Below are positions 8,038 through 16,874 of a stretch of 60,624 bases of DNA, piece after piece. The DNA is taken from NCBI GenBank assembly GCA_035518715.1, contig DATIXJ010000079.1, forward strand, positions 1-60,624. Reading direction: 5' to 3'. The notes under the pieces are model-generated. The model saw nothing but the letters and a program-made list of their open reading frames with translations. It had not been told where the DNA came from and did no database searches. The position numbers and the translations under genes were made by a program. The stretch is from DATIXJ01 sp035518715. GTDB taxonomy: Bacteria > Bacteroidota > Ignavibacteria > UBA10030 > SZUA-254. How positions within the stretch are numbered: position 1 is the stretch's first letter; each line of letters opens with the position of its first letter.

Positions 8038-9339
8038 ATGGCATCCACGGAATCACCATCCTCCTCCGAACTGAAACCTCCGCCGGCCAAGTGGTACCGA
8101 TGGATGGTACTTATCCTTATCAGTCTCGCTATGTTCGGCAATTACTATATCTACGATTGCATCAGCCCTATTGCCGACCTGTTAGCAAAACAGCTCAATT
8201 TCTCAGACTCCGATATCGGGCTCCTTCAGGGCATCTACAGCGTCCCGAATATTTTTATGGTCCTCATCGGAGGATTTATCATTGATCGGCTGGGCACCAA
8301 AAAATCGACGTTCATTTTTGCGGTTCTCTGTCTCCTCGGGGCGATCATCACTGCATCGTCGAGCACACTCTTCTGGATGGCGGGCGGACGGCTCGTGTTC
8401 GGTCTCGGCGCAGAATCCCTGATCGTTGCCGTCACGACAGCAATTGCCAAATGGTTTCGGGGAAAGGAACTCAGTTTTGCCTTCGGCATCAACCTGACTA
8501 TTGCGCGACTCGGATCGTTTGCCGCACTCAATTCTCCTTCCTGGGCATCGAAATATTTTGAACACTGGCAGGGTCCGCTTCTCATCTCTGTTGCCTTCGG
8601 CGTCATCTGCGTGGCGGGAGCCGTCATTTATTGGATTCTGGAATCCTCGGCTGATAAGAAATATCAGATCAGTACTGCCGGTGAGACCGATAAGGTGGTC
8701 TGGGGCGATATCTTCCGGTTCGGTACGTCATATTGGTATATCGTGGCGCTCTGCATCACCTTTTATTCGGGAATATTTCCGTTTCAGACGTTTGCCGTGA
8801 AGTTCTTCATCGAAGCGCATGGAACGTCGCGGGAGCTTGGCGGATTTCTTTCAAGCATGCTCACACTCTTTGCGATGATCGCCACTCCGCTCTTCGGGCT
8901 GATGGTCGACCGGATCGGCAAACGGGCCCTCTTCATGATGTTCGGTTCGCTCCTGCTCATGCCGGTCTATCTCATACTGGCCTACACCCAGATTTCCCTC
9001 TACATTCCGATGGCGATGATGGGAGTTGCGTTTTCGCTGATCCCCGGAATTATGTGGCCGTCGGTTGCCTATATCGTGGATCAGTCGAAACTCGGAACCG
9101 CGTATGGTCTCATGACACTGATTCAGAATATTGGTCTGGCGGGATTCAACTTCCTCATCGGTTGGGCTAACGATTATGCGCACGCGGGCGCCGATAATCC
9201 TGCCGGGTATCACCTCGGGATGTGGATATTTTCGTGTCTGGGCCTGTTCGCATTGGCGTTTTCGGCTCTCCTTCGCAAGGCCGAAACCGGCCCGCACGCA
9301 CACGGTCTCGAATCGATTACGATCAAACGATCGAACTGA
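8038..9339 (+). CDS. MFS transporter, MFSD1-like
   Basis: 433 residues with twelve predicted membrane spans and a 20-residue hydrophilic N-terminus. The first-half motif GGFIIDRLGTKKS is the MFS loop 2-3 signature. The stretch GRLVFGLGAESLIVAVTTAI followed by KWFRGKELSFAFGINLTIARLGS closely resembles animal MFSD1, a lysosomal dipeptide carrier. I infer a peptide or amino-acid substrate from this resemblance and from the nearby OPT transporter and PepD, but the sequence does not prove it. The start at ATG 8038 is preceded by a weak purine stretch and a promoter at 7962-7990. It is transcribed away from the anti-sigma operon. Confidence 0.85.
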   Translation: MASTESPSSSELKPPPAKWYRWMVLILISLAMFGNYYIYDCISPIADLLAKQLNFSDSDIGLLQGIYSVPNIFMVLIGGFIIDRLGTKKSTFIFAVLCLLGAIITASSSTLFWMAGGRLVFGLGAESLIVAVTTAIAKWFRGKELSFAFGINLTIARLGSFAALNSPSWASKYFEHWQGPLLISVAFGVICVAGAVIYWILESSADKKYQISTAGETDKVVWGDIFRFGTSYWYIVALCITFYSGIFPFQTFAVKFFIEAHGTSRELGGFLSSMLTLFAMIATPLFGLMVDRIGKRALFMMFGSLLLMPVYLILAYTQISLYIPMAMMGVAFSLIPGIMWPSVAYIVDQSKLGTAYGLMTLIQNIGLAGFNFLIGWANDYAHAGADNPAGYHLGMWIFSCLGLFALAFSALLRKAETGPHAHGLESITIKRSN

Positions 9340-9772
9340 TACGCAAGGGCCTTAACTGAGAAAAGGGTCCGTCCCCGGAGAACCATCTGGTGCCATTGCC
9401 GGCTGAACTATCTTTCCCGGAAAAGTGTTATCTGGTAGGGTTATTCCTCGGTCTTCGGCGCCTTCGTATATATCTCGATGTACGTGTCTATGAAGGAATT
9501 GCCACGTTTCCAGGACCGGGATTAAATGATTTTTCATTAAATGCGATTATTTTGTGAAAAGTCCGTACGTGATTAATCGAAATACCGGTTTCTTCATCTA
9601 AGATGAAGGGTAACATATTCCCTGCCTCACAAGTTGATATTCTTCATGAACCATGTACAGAAAATGAGGCGGAAAGTGGTGTTCGTGAGCCCATGACAAT
9701 TTCTCCATGACGAAAAAAATGGTATATTTCAGTTAGAATGAAGGGACGGGGGATATCATCTCAGGAATCATT
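9340..9772. other. Gene-free stretch, possible decayed insertion remnant
   Basis: 433 bases without a convincing gene; only a 61-codon minus-strand frame (9352-9537) with no family resemblance. Just after the transporter stop, GGGTCCGTCCCC (9365-9376) resembles the GGGAC/GTCCC-type tails often seen beside REP-associated transposase remnants in environmental genomes. Small inverted repeats occur, including a 7-bp hairpin at 9592-9608. The right end carries a TATATT box (about 9722) that may serve the adaptor gene at 9773. Confidence 0.3.
9592..9608 (+). repeat. Short perfect inverted repeat
   Basis: CTTCATC and GATGAAG separated by TAA, forming a 7-bp stem in the gene-free stretch. It is unlikely to terminate transcription since no T run follows; it could be an operator-like site upstream of the efflux genes. 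Confidence 0.35.
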
Positions 9773-11077
9773 ATGAAAAAACTCTACTTATACTTGATCA
9801 TCGGCATTGTCGTCATCGGAACGGGCGGATATTTTATCCTGTTCGGGTCGAGTTCGAAGGACCCGAAATACCGGCTCGACAAAGTGACCCGTGGCAATGT
9901 GGTTGTCCAGGTCCGGTCGACCGGCACCGTTAACCCTCCGCTCACGATAACTATCGGGAGTCAGGTTTCCGGTATCATCTCAAAGCTCTTTGTCGATTAT
10001 AACAGCGTTGTGAAGAAGGGCGAAGTCATCGCGGTAATCGACTCGACATTCCTTTATGCGGCAGTGCAGCAGGCGGAAGCAAATGTGGAGAAAGTGCAGG
10101 CGGATCTGAACCAGGCAAAGCGGACGCTCGACAGGGAAAAGGATCTTTTCAGTAAATCGCTCGTTTCCCAGGCGGACCTGGATGCGGCAACGGCGACGTA
10201 TGAGTCTGATCTTGCCCAGCTCAAGCAGACGCAGGCAGCTCTCTATCAGGCGCGCGTGAATCTTCAGTATGCAATCATCCGCGCCCCAAGCGACGGCGTG
10301 ATCATTAATCGCGCGGTAGAAGTGGGACAAACCGTCGTTTCCAATCTGCAGGCCTCGACGCTCTTTACCCTCGCCACCGATCTGAAACACATGCAGGTCG
10401 AAGCGAGTGTGGATGAAGCCGATATCGGCCAGATCAAGGATGGTCAGCCTGTCACCTTCACCGTGGATGCATTTCCCGACCAGACGTTCAATGGAATAGT
10501 GACACAGGTGCGTTTGGATCCTATTCTTACCCAGAATGTGGTGACGTATACGGTGATCATTGCGGTAGATAATCCCGACATGAAACTCCGTCCCGGCATG
10601 ACGGCAACTGCTTCTATTCTCGTCGATCGTCGGCAGAATGTCCTGCGTGTTCCGACTCTGGCCATACGCTTCCAGCCGCCTGCGGATATTGTTGCAAACT
10701 ATGCCGATCAAAAGCCGGCCGCGTCAGGAGCAGCTCCCGCACAGGGCAATCCTCAGAGCGGAGATGCGAAAGCCCGGTGGCGGCAGCAACAACAGGGTGG
10801 CGGGACGCACGGAGCTTCCGATAGTTCCGGAAACAACCAGTCAGGCGGGCTCCGGCCCGGCCGGATCTGGGTGATGGGCCCTAATCTGGTTCCCCGCCCC
10901 ATTTCAGTCCAGGTGGGATTGAATGATAGCCGGTATGTCGAGATTACCGGCGATGAACTGAAAGAAGGTGACGATGTCATCATTGGGATGATGGCATCGG
11001 ATGCGACGGCGAATAACGGCCAGACGAATCCGTTCCAGCAGCGGCCGATGGGCGGCGGACCGCGACGAGGTATGTAA
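9773..11077 (+). CDS. MacA-like periplasmic adaptor (membrane fusion protein) of a tripartite efflux system
   Basis: 434 residues. An N-terminal membrane anchor (about 5-25) is followed by a lipoyl-like half motif (STGTVNPPLTITIGSQVSG), an alpha-hairpin coiled coil (about 85-165, AEANVEKVQADLNQAKRTLD), the second lipoyl half (YAIIRAPSDGVIINRAVEVGQTV), a beta-barrel domain and a membrane-proximal domain. Residues about 310-365 form a low-complexity Ala/Gly/Gln-rich insert before the last domain. Adaptors of this type link an ABC or RND inner-membrane pump to a TolC-like outer-membrane channel. AGGA lies at a good distance before the ATG. The MacB-like permease starts five bases after the stop, so the two are one operon. 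Confidence 0.9.
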   Translation: MKKLYLYLIIGIVVIGTGGYFILFGSSSKDPKYRLDKVTRGNVVVQVRSTGTVNPPLTITIGSQVSGIISKLFVDYNSVVKKGEVIAVIDSTFLYAAVQQAEANVEKVQADLNQAKRTLDREKDLFSKSLVSQADLDAATATYESDLAQLKQTQAALYQARVNLQYAIIRAPSDGVIINRAVEVGQTVVSNLQASTLFTLATDLKHMQVEASVDEADIGQIKDGQPVTFTVDAFPDQTFNGIVTQVRLDPILTQNVVTYTVIIAVDNPDMKLRPGMTATASILVDRRQNVLRVPTLAIRFQPPADIVANYADQKPAASGAAPAQGNPQSGDAKARWRQQQQGGGTHGASDSSGNNQSGGLRPGRIWVMGPNLVPRPISVQVGLNDSRYVEITGDELKEGDDVIIGMMASDATANNGQTNPFQQRPMGGGPRRGM

Positions 11078-11081
11078 TGGT

Positions 11082-12305
11082 ATGATGCGCTTTTTTGAAA
11101 TCCTCCGCATCTCGTTTGATGCACTCCTGAGAAACAAGATGCGGTCTCTCCTGACCATGCTCGGCATCATCATTGGTGTCGGTGCGGTCATTGCCATGGT
11201 GGCGATCGGTCAGGGGGCACAGGTTCAGGTCGACGCACAGATCAGCAGCCTGGGGACCAATGTGCTGCTCATATTTCCCGGGAGCGTGCAGACCGGTGCG
11301 GTAAGAGCCGGCGCTCAAACCGGAACGACCTTGACCGAGGAAGACGGTGCAGCCATTAAGGAGCAATGTCCGGCAGTTGCCTACATCAGCCCGCTCCTGC
11401 GTGCAGGCGCACAGGTCGTTTACGGCGATTACAACTGGGGCACCTCGATGCAGGGCGGATCGCCGGATTATTTTGCAATACGCGACTGGCACATCGACGA
11501 GGGCGATTTTTTCACCGATGCAGATATCCGAGGAGCTACAAAAGTCTGTCTGCTTGGCCAAACGGTCGTGCAGCAGCTGTTCCAGAACGAAGACCCGCTC
11601 GGCAAGACCATCCGCATCCGCAGCATCCCTTTTCGTGTAGTCGGTACACTGCAACCAAAGGGTCAGAATATGATGGGTCAGGACCAGGATGACATCATCC
11701 TGGTACCGTATACCACACTTCAGAAGCGTTTTCTCGGAGGGAATTTCCGTTCGTGGGGATATACTGCTTCAGCAAAGAGCAAATCACAGATTCTCGAAGC
11801 ACAGCAGCAGATTACCGATCTGCTCCGGGCGCGCCATAAGCTCGGTCCTTCCGATGACAATGACTTTACGATCCGGAACCAAACTGAAATTGCCGAGGCC
11901 TCCGCCTCGACGTCAAAAGTCATGACGACGCTTCTCGCCAGCATTGCTTCCGTCTCACTGATTGTCGGCGGTATCGGCATCATGAACATCATGCTTGTTT
12001 CCGTTACGGAGCGCACGCGGGAGATCGGTGTCAGAATGTCCATCGGTGCGCGCAAGCGTGATATTCTCACGCAGTTCCTCATGGAAGCGATCGTCCTGAG
12101 CCTTCTCGGAGGATTGATCGGAATCCTGTTCGGTGTCGTGGGCTCAACGCTCGTCTCGACAATTGCCGGCTGGCCGACGTTCGTGACCTCGGCATCCATC
12201 ATTCTCTCAGTTGTTTTTTCGATGATGGTCGGTGTCTTTTTCGGATTTTATCCCGCCCGCAAGGCCTCTCTCCTCAATCCCATCGAAGCGTTGCGCTATG
12301 AGTAG
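11082..12305 (+). CDS. MacB-like ABC transporter permease (no ATPase domain)
   Basis: 407 residues from ATG 11082 (ATG 11085 is equally possible; the longer frame from 11001 overlaps the adaptor and is rejected). Topology is typical of MacB/FtsX-type permeases: one N-terminal span (LLTMLGIIIGVGAVIAMVAIGQG), a large periplasmic MacB core domain (about 60-265), then three C-terminal spans including IASVSLIVGGIGIMNIMLVSVTERTREIGVRMSIGARKR style coupling sequence and a final FYPARKASLLNPIEALRYE. Family members need a cytoplasmic ATPase, fused in MacB or encoded next door; neither is seen here, so the ATPase must be supplied from elsewhere. A stand-alone Spy-like gene follows. Confidence 0.9.
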   Translation: MMRFFEILRISFDALLRNKMRSLLTMLGIIIGVGAVIAMVAIGQGAQVQVDAQISSLGTNVLLIFPGSVQTGAVRAGAQTGTTLTEEDGAAIKEQCPAVAYISPLLRAGAQVVYGDYNWGTSMQGGSPDYFAIRDWHIDEGDFFTDADIRGATKVCLLGQTVVQQLFQNEDPLGKTIRIRSIPFRVVGTLQPKGQNMMGQDQDDIILVPYTTLQKRFLGGNFRSWGYTASAKSKSQILEAQQQITDLLRARHKLGPSDDNDFTIRNQTEIAEASASTSKVMTTLLASIASVSLIVGGIGIMNIMLVSVTERTREIGVRMSIGARKRDILTQFLMEAIVLSLLGGLIGILFGVVGSTLVSTIAGWPTFVTSASIILSVVFSMMVGVFFGFYPARKASLLNPIEALRYE

Positions 12306-12373
12306 CCGGCGAGTTTTCAGTCCGCTTTTCTCAGACTTCAAACGTTCATAACTTTCTCGAAAGGTCTGTTGCT

Positions 12374-12766
12374 ATGTTCCGTCATGCGATGTACTCCCGA
12401 ACCCTCCTCATTCTCGCTACGCTCTCGCTGGTGATTCTGACCGGCATGAATACGGCAAGCGCACAACGCGTACGCCAAACACCACAAGATCGTGCCCAGC
12501 ATCTCAAGGACTTGCTTTCCCTCACGGACGATCAGACGGCATCAGTCCAGGCAATCTATGAGAAAGCCGATGTCGACATGAAGGCAGCGGCCGACAGCGC
12601 GAAGGCAACCGGGGCATCAATGAGAAACGTTATGCGCGGTATCAATGCGAGAACAAACGCCTCTATCAACCAGCTCCTGACGGATGATCAGAAGTCGAAG
12701 TTTGCCGAGTTTCAGAAGAAACGCGGCGAATCTCAGGGCAGATCTCCTCGCAGGCCACAGAACTAA
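12374..12766 (+). CDS. Spy/CpxP-like periplasmic protein
   Basis: 130 residues: a signal peptide (residues 1 to about 30, ending NTASA), then a short helical protein. LSLTDDQTASVQAIYEKADVDM and INQLLTDDQKSKFAEFQKKRGE are two LTxxQ-type repeats as in Spy and CpxP, which act as periplasmic chaperones or stress sensors; the C-terminus is basic (RSPRRPQN). AAAGG precedes the ATG by about ten bases. It sits 68 bases after the permease and before a terminator, so it is probably the last gene of the efflux operon. Its link to that pump is inferred from position only. Confidence 0.75.
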   Translation: MFRHAMYSRTLLILATLSLVILTGMNTASAQRVRQTPQDRAQHLKDLLSLTDDQTASVQAIYEKADVDMKAAADSAKATGASMRNVMRGINARTNASINQLLTDDQKSKFAEFQKKRGESQGRSPRRPQN

Positions 12767-12791
12767 GAAGTCGTTCCCGTTATTCTCTGAA

Positions 12792-12836
12792 GCTGCTCGC
12801 CGGAACCCGAACTCTTCCGGCGAACAGCGGTTTCTC
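12792..12836 (+). terminator. Intrinsic terminator-like hairpin after the efflux operon
   Basis: A 9-bp perfect stem (12797-12805 with 12815-12823) extended across one mismatch by four more pairs (12792-12795 with 12825-12828), then GGTTTCTCCCC. It separates the Spy-like gene from uvrB. Confidence 0.6.
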
Positions 12837-12843
12837 CCCTTCC

Positions 12844-12872
12844 TTGAATTCGTTTCCGGATTTATTTAGATT
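12844..12872 (+). promoter_or_regulatory. Putative promoter for uvrB
   Basis: TTGAAT (12844-12849), 17-base spacer, TAGATT (12867-12872), 35 bases before the uvrB ATG. No LexA-like palindrome was obvious to me around it. Confidence 0.4.
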
Positions 12873-12907
12873 GAACCGTCGTTTGTTACATTCATTCCGG
12901 GATTCGA

Positions 12908-14923
12908 ATGCCGTTCCAGCTTATTTCCGATTACCGACCCAGCGGCGACCAGCCCCAGGCAATCCGTGAATTGACGGAAGGTCTCCGGCGCGGCGATCAT
13001 TACCAGACTCTCCTGGGTGTGACCGGCAGCGGAAAAACGTTCACGATCTCCAACGTGCTCGAACGCTTCGACAAGCCCGTGCTGGTCATGTCTCACAATA
13101 AGACGCTCGCCGCACAGCTCTTTGCGGAGTTCCGGCAGTTCTTTCCAAAGAACCGCGTCGAATTCTTCATCTCGTATTACGATTATTATCAGCCGGAAGC
13201 GTATGTCCCGGTCACCGACACGTATATAGCCAAGGATGCTTCCATTAATGATGAGATCGACCGGCTCCGGCTCCGTGCAACGAGCGCACTGTTGAGCGGT
13301 GATAAGAATGTCGTTGTTGTCGCCTCGGTGAGCTGCATTTACGGGATCGGTGCGCCGGATGAATGGCTGAAGCAGATGGTGAGCGTCCGGAAGGGCCAGC
13401 GCATCGAACGGAATGTTCTCCTTCGCCATCTCCTTGATATTCATTATCTCCGGAACGATTTCGAGTTCTCACGCGGGACATTTCGCGTGCGCGGAGATGT
13501 TGTCGAAATAATTCCTGCGTATGAAGTGGAGCAGGGGCTGCGCATCCAGCTGTTCGGCGATGAAATCGAAAAACTCGCAGTGATCCATCCAATGACCGGG
13601 AACCTCATTCGGGAGGTCGATGCGGAAATTATCTACCCGGCAAAACACTTCGTGACTTCCGCGCCCACGCTCGAACGCGCCATGGAGAGTATCGAACAGG
13701 AGCTCGAGGAGCGTCTGGACTACCTGAGGAAAATCGGAAAGCTTCTTGAATCGCAGCGGCTCGAGCAACGAACGCGCTTCGATCTGGAAATGATGAGGGA
13801 GGTCGGCTACTGCTCGGGTATCGAGAATTATTCGCGGCACATTGCCGGACGCGCTCCGGGATCACGTCCAACCTGCCTCCTTGATTACTTCCCGAAGGAT
13901 TTCCTTCTCGTTATCGATGAATCCCATGTGACCGTCCCGCAGATTGCCGGCATGTGGCATGGTGACCGTTCACGAAAAGAAACGCTTGTCGATCATGGCT
14001 TCCGGCTTCCCTCGGCACTCGATAATCGCCCGCTCACCTTTGAGGAATGGGAATCGATGGTGCACCAGGTGATCTTCGTGAGTGCAACTCCCGGACCATA
14101 CGAGCTCGAAAAGAGCAAGGGTGTCGTTGTGGAACAGATCATCCGACCAACGGGGCTGATTGATCCGGAAGTGCTGATCCGCCCGGTCAAGAATCAGATC
14201 GACGATCTCATCGCGGAAATCCGCGAACGGGCAAAGAACAAGGAACGCTGCCTCGTCACTACCCTGACGAAACGGATGGCGGAAGACCTCACGAAATATC
14301 TCAGCGATATCAATATCAAGGTGCGGTACATTCATTCAGAAATCGACGCCCTCGAGCGCGTGGAAATTCTTCGCGATCTGCGTCTCGGAGAATTCGACGT
14401 GCTGGTGGGCGTGAACCTCCTGCGCGAGGGGCTCGATCTCCCGGAGGTTTCACTTGTTGCCATTCTGGATGCCGACAAGGAGGGCTTCTTGCGTTCCGAC
14501 AGGTCGCTCATTCAAACTGCGGGACGGACCGCGCGAAATCTGAACGGTAAGGTCATCCTCTATGCCGATACGGTTACCGGCTCGATGAAACGGATGTTGT
14601 CGGAAACGACACGCCGCCGCGAAAAGCAGCTCGACTACAATCGCGAGCACGGAATTGTCCCGAAGACAATCTATAAGTCGACGGAAGAAGTACTGGCAAG
14701 CACGGCCGTCGCGGATGTGAAAGCCGCACGGGACGTTCGCCGGGAGAGGGAAAAACCACCGATGATTGCCGAATCAGTCGTCAAATATATGACAAAGGAC
14801 CAGCGGAGCGATCTGCTGGCAGAACTTCAGCACGAAATGCGGAATGCCGCAAAGGATTTGGAATTCGAGCGCGCCGCGGAGCTCCGCGATGAGATCGCCC
14901 GTCTTGAAAAGCTGATGCGATAA
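12908..14923 (+). CDS. uvrB: Excinuclease ABC subunit B
   Basis: DNA-damage verification helicase of nucleotide excision repair, loaded by UvrA and recruiting UvrC. The 671 residues match the family. Walker A GVTGSGKT is at residues 37-44; the damage-probing beta-hairpin region SYYDYYQPEAYVP follows; DESH is the Walker B box; the C-terminal half has VGVNLLREGLDLPEVSLVAILDADKEGFLRS and QTAGRTARN (motifs V and VI); the last 40 residues form the UvrC-binding UVR domain (LLAELQHEMRNAAKDLEFERAAELRDEI). The start at 12908 leaves the normal N-terminus; the ribosome site is weak. comF follows after 39 bases. Confidence 0.98.
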   Translation: MPFQLISDYRPSGDQPQAIRELTEGLRRGDHYQTLLGVTGSGKTFTISNVLERFDKPVLVMSHNKTLAAQLFAEFRQFFPKNRVEFFISYYDYYQPEAYVPVTDTYIAKDASINDEIDRLRLRATSALLSGDKNVVVVASVSCIYGIGAPDEWLKQMVSVRKGQRIERNVLLRHLLDIHYLRNDFEFSRGTFRVRGDVVEIIPAYEVEQGLRIQLFGDEIEKLAVIHPMTGNLIREVDAEIIYPAKHFVTSAPTLERAMESIEQELEERLDYLRKIGKLLESQRLEQRTRFDLEMMREVGYCSGIENYSRHIAGRAPGSRPTCLLDYFPKDFLLVIDESHVTVPQIAGMWHGDRSRKETLVDHGFRLPSALDNRPLTFEEWESMVHQVIFVSATPGPYELEKSKGVVVEQIIRPTGLIDPEVLIRPVKNQIDDLIAEIRERAKNKERCLVTTLTKRMAEDLTKYLSDINIKVRYIHSEIDALERVEILRDLRLGEFDVLVGVNLLREGLDLPEVSLVAILDADKEGFLRSDRSLIQTAGRTARNLNGKVILYADTVTGSMKRMLSETTRRREKQLDYNREHGIVPKTIYKSTEEVLASTAVADVKAARDVRREREKPPMIAESVVKYMTKDQRSDLLAELQHEMRNAAKDLEFERAAELRDEIARLEKLMR

Positions 14924-14962
14924 ATTGTAGCGGTACTGTGCTCCGGGAGGGAGCTTCGTTTC

Positions 14963-15670
14963 ATGAATCCTTCGTTGTGGTCGTTACTCACGCCCCTGCG
15001 TGACTTCATCTATCCTCCGGTCTGTTTCGTCTGCGACAACTCCCTCGCCAGGAATGAGGATCGCATTTGTACTGCCTGCTGGGGTTCATTCACGATCATA
15101 GATCCTCTCCATCCAACCTGGATCGAAGTGAAGGAGAAGGTTCAGGCGGAAGGTACCATCGACGAGCTTCTCTCCTGCTTCCTTTTTGAAAAGGAGGGTG
15201 CACTCCAGGATGTTCTTCATTTGTTGAAGTATCGGGGGATGAGGTCGCTCGGAGCCCGGCTGGGACTCGAGGTCGGCGCGAGAATTGCCCTGCATTCCGG
15301 GCTGCGAACCGCCGATGCGCTTATTCCTGTTCCTCTCCATCGACGGAAACAGCGCGAACGGGGCTACAACCAGGCAGAACTCATTTGCCGAAGTGTCGGG
15401 AAGGTGACAGGCATTCCGATCCGTTCATCATTCATCATACGAACCAAGTACACGCAATCACAGACAACGCTTACACTCGAGGAACGCAACCAGAATGTCG
15501 GTGACGCGTTCTCCGTGCGGGCTTCCGCCCGATCCGAAATTTCCGGAAAACGGTTCATCCTCGTGGATGATGTGATCACGACCGGCTCAACCATTTTAGC
15601 ATGTGCAGGTGTTCTGCGCGCGATCGGAGCCGAAAAGGTATACGCCGCATCAGTCGCACTCGCACAGTAA
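14963..15670 (+). CDS. ComF family phosphoribosyltransferase-like protein
   Basis: 235 residues. An N-terminal zinc-ribbon-like pair of cysteine motifs (CFVCDNSL and ICTACW) is followed by a type I phosphoribosyltransferase fold with the PRPP loop FILVDDVITTGSTI near residues 190-205. PLHRRKQRERGYNQAELI is the ComF/GntX signature. ComF proteins assist uptake of single-stranded DNA in naturally competent bacteria, but the family is found widely and its reaction is not settled. GGGAGGGAG lies upstream of the ATG. It follows uvrB closely and may be cotranscribed. gap downstream has its own promoter. Confidence 0.9.
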   Translation: MNPSLWSLLTPLRDFIYPPVCFVCDNSLARNEDRICTACWGSFTIIDPLHPTWIEVKEKVQAEGTIDELLSCFLFEKEGALQDVLHLLKYRGMRSLGARLGLEVGARIALHSGLRTADALIPVPLHRRKQRERGYNQAELICRSVGKVTGIPIRSSFIIRTKYTQSQTTLTLEERNQNVGDAFSVRASARSEISGKRFILVDDVITTGSTILACAGVLRAIGAEKVYAASVALAQ

Positions 15671-15671
15671 G

Positions 15672-15700
15672 TTGATTTTCTTTCGCATTCTTGGTACATT
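15672..15700 (+). promoter_or_regulatory. Putative promoter for gap
   Basis: TTGATT (15672-15677), 17-base spacer, TACATT (15695-15700), 77 bases upstream of the gap ATG. Confidence 0.4.
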
Positions 15701-15777
15701 ATAGTGCTTCATGAACATCAGAATACCGAAACGTAACTTCTCGAACTTGCACCTACACTAGAATTTGGAGGGTTCCT

Positions 15778-16788
15778 ATGGCTGTACGAGTGGGTATTAA
15801 TGGATTTGGACGAATCGGTCGGAATGTCTTTCGTGCTGGATTTGGTTCAAAAGAATACGAGGTTGTTGCCGTCAACGATATCACCGACGCAAAGACGCTC
15901 GGACATCTCCTGAAATATGATTCGGTCATCGGAAATTTTTCCGGAACCGTTGAGGTGAAGGAAAAGACGCTTGTCGTTAACGGCAAAAGCGTGAAGGTTC
16001 TTTCCGAAAAGGATCACACCAAGCTTCCATGGAAAGATCTCGGTGCCGACATCGTGATCGAATCGACCGGACTGAAGATCTTCACCGACGGAGATGCGGC
16101 ACGCCAGCATATCACCAACGGGGCAAAGAAGGTCATCATCACGGCGCCGGCAAAGACTCCCGATGTAACCCTGGCGATCGGCGTCAACGATTCCCTTTAC
16201 GATCCGAAAATCCACCATGTCGTCTCCAACGCATCGTGCACTACGAACTGTCTTGCTCCCGTTGCGAAGGTTCTCTTGAAGAATTTCGGCATCAGGAAAG
16301 GCCTGATGACGACCATTCATTCGTACACGAATGACCAGAAGCTTCTCGACCTTCCGCATTCCGATCTGCGCAGGGCCCGCGCCGCGGCGTTGAACATGAT
16401 CCCGACAAGCACCGGAGCCGCAAAGGCGATCGGTCTCGTGATTCCGGAATTAAAGGGGAAAATGGACGGCATCGCGATCCGCGTTCCCACGCCGAACGTT
16501 TCCATCGTTGATCTGGTCATCGAATCCGAAAAGCCTGCAACGAAAGATGCCGTCAATGCGGCCTTCGAGCAGGCAGCAAACGGAGAGATGAAACATATCC
16601 TCGAGTATTGCAAGCTCCCGCTGGTTTCGAGCGATTTCAAAGGCAATCCACATTCCTCGATCTTCGATGCTGGACTGACTTTTGCTCTCGATACGATGAT
16701 TAAGGTGGGATCTTGGTACGACAATGAATGGGGATATTCCTGCAGGGTTGTCGATCTCACGAAGAAGATAATTGCACTTATGTCGTAA
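15778..16788 (+). CDS. gap: Glyceraldehyde-3-phosphate dehydrogenase
   Basis: Glycolytic enzyme converting glyceraldehyde 3-phosphate, NAD+ and phosphate to 1,3-bisphosphoglycerate. The 336 residues carry the NAD-binding GINGFGRIGRNVFRA at the N-terminus, the active site SNASCTTNCLAPV with catalytic C154, TTIHSYTNDQ, and RRARAAALNMIPTSTGAAKAIG, with the C-terminal SWYDNEWGYSCRVVDL. A GGAGGG ribosome site precedes the ATG. The gene has its own promoter-like sequence and a strong terminator at 16805-16844, so it appears to be monocistronic although pgk follows immediately. Confidence 0.98.
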   Translation: MAVRVGINGFGRIGRNVFRAGFGSKEYEVVAVNDITDAKTLGHLLKYDSVIGNFSGTVEVKEKTLVVNGKSVKVLSEKDHTKLPWKDLGADIVIESTGLKIFTDGDAARQHITNGAKKVIITAPAKTPDVTLAIGVNDSLYDPKIHHVVSNASCTTNCLAPVAKVLLKNFGIRKGLMTTIHSYTNDQKLLDLPHSDLRRARAAALNMIPTSTGAAKAIGLVIPELKGKMDGIAIRVPTPNVSIVDLVIESEKPATKDAVNAAFEQAANGEMKHILEYCKLPLVSSDFKGNPHSSIFDAGLTFALDTMIKVGSWYDNEWGYSCRVVDLTKKIIALMS

Positions 16789-16804
16789 ACTGTATGATGT
16801 ACAG

Positions 16805-16844
16805 AAAGAGCTAATGATGAAACAATGTCATTAGCTCTTTTTTT
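16805..16844 (+). terminator. Strong intrinsic terminator after gap
   Basis: A perfect 13-bp stem (16805-16817 with 16828-16840), 10-base loop and a run of seven T ending at 16844. Confidence 0.92.
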
Positions 16845-16874
16845 ATATTCCTGAATAACAAAAGGAAATGCAAA

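Noticed and set aside
9352..9537. 61-codon minus-strand frame in the gene-free stretch
   Set aside because: No ribosome site and no family resemblance; too short to support as a gene.
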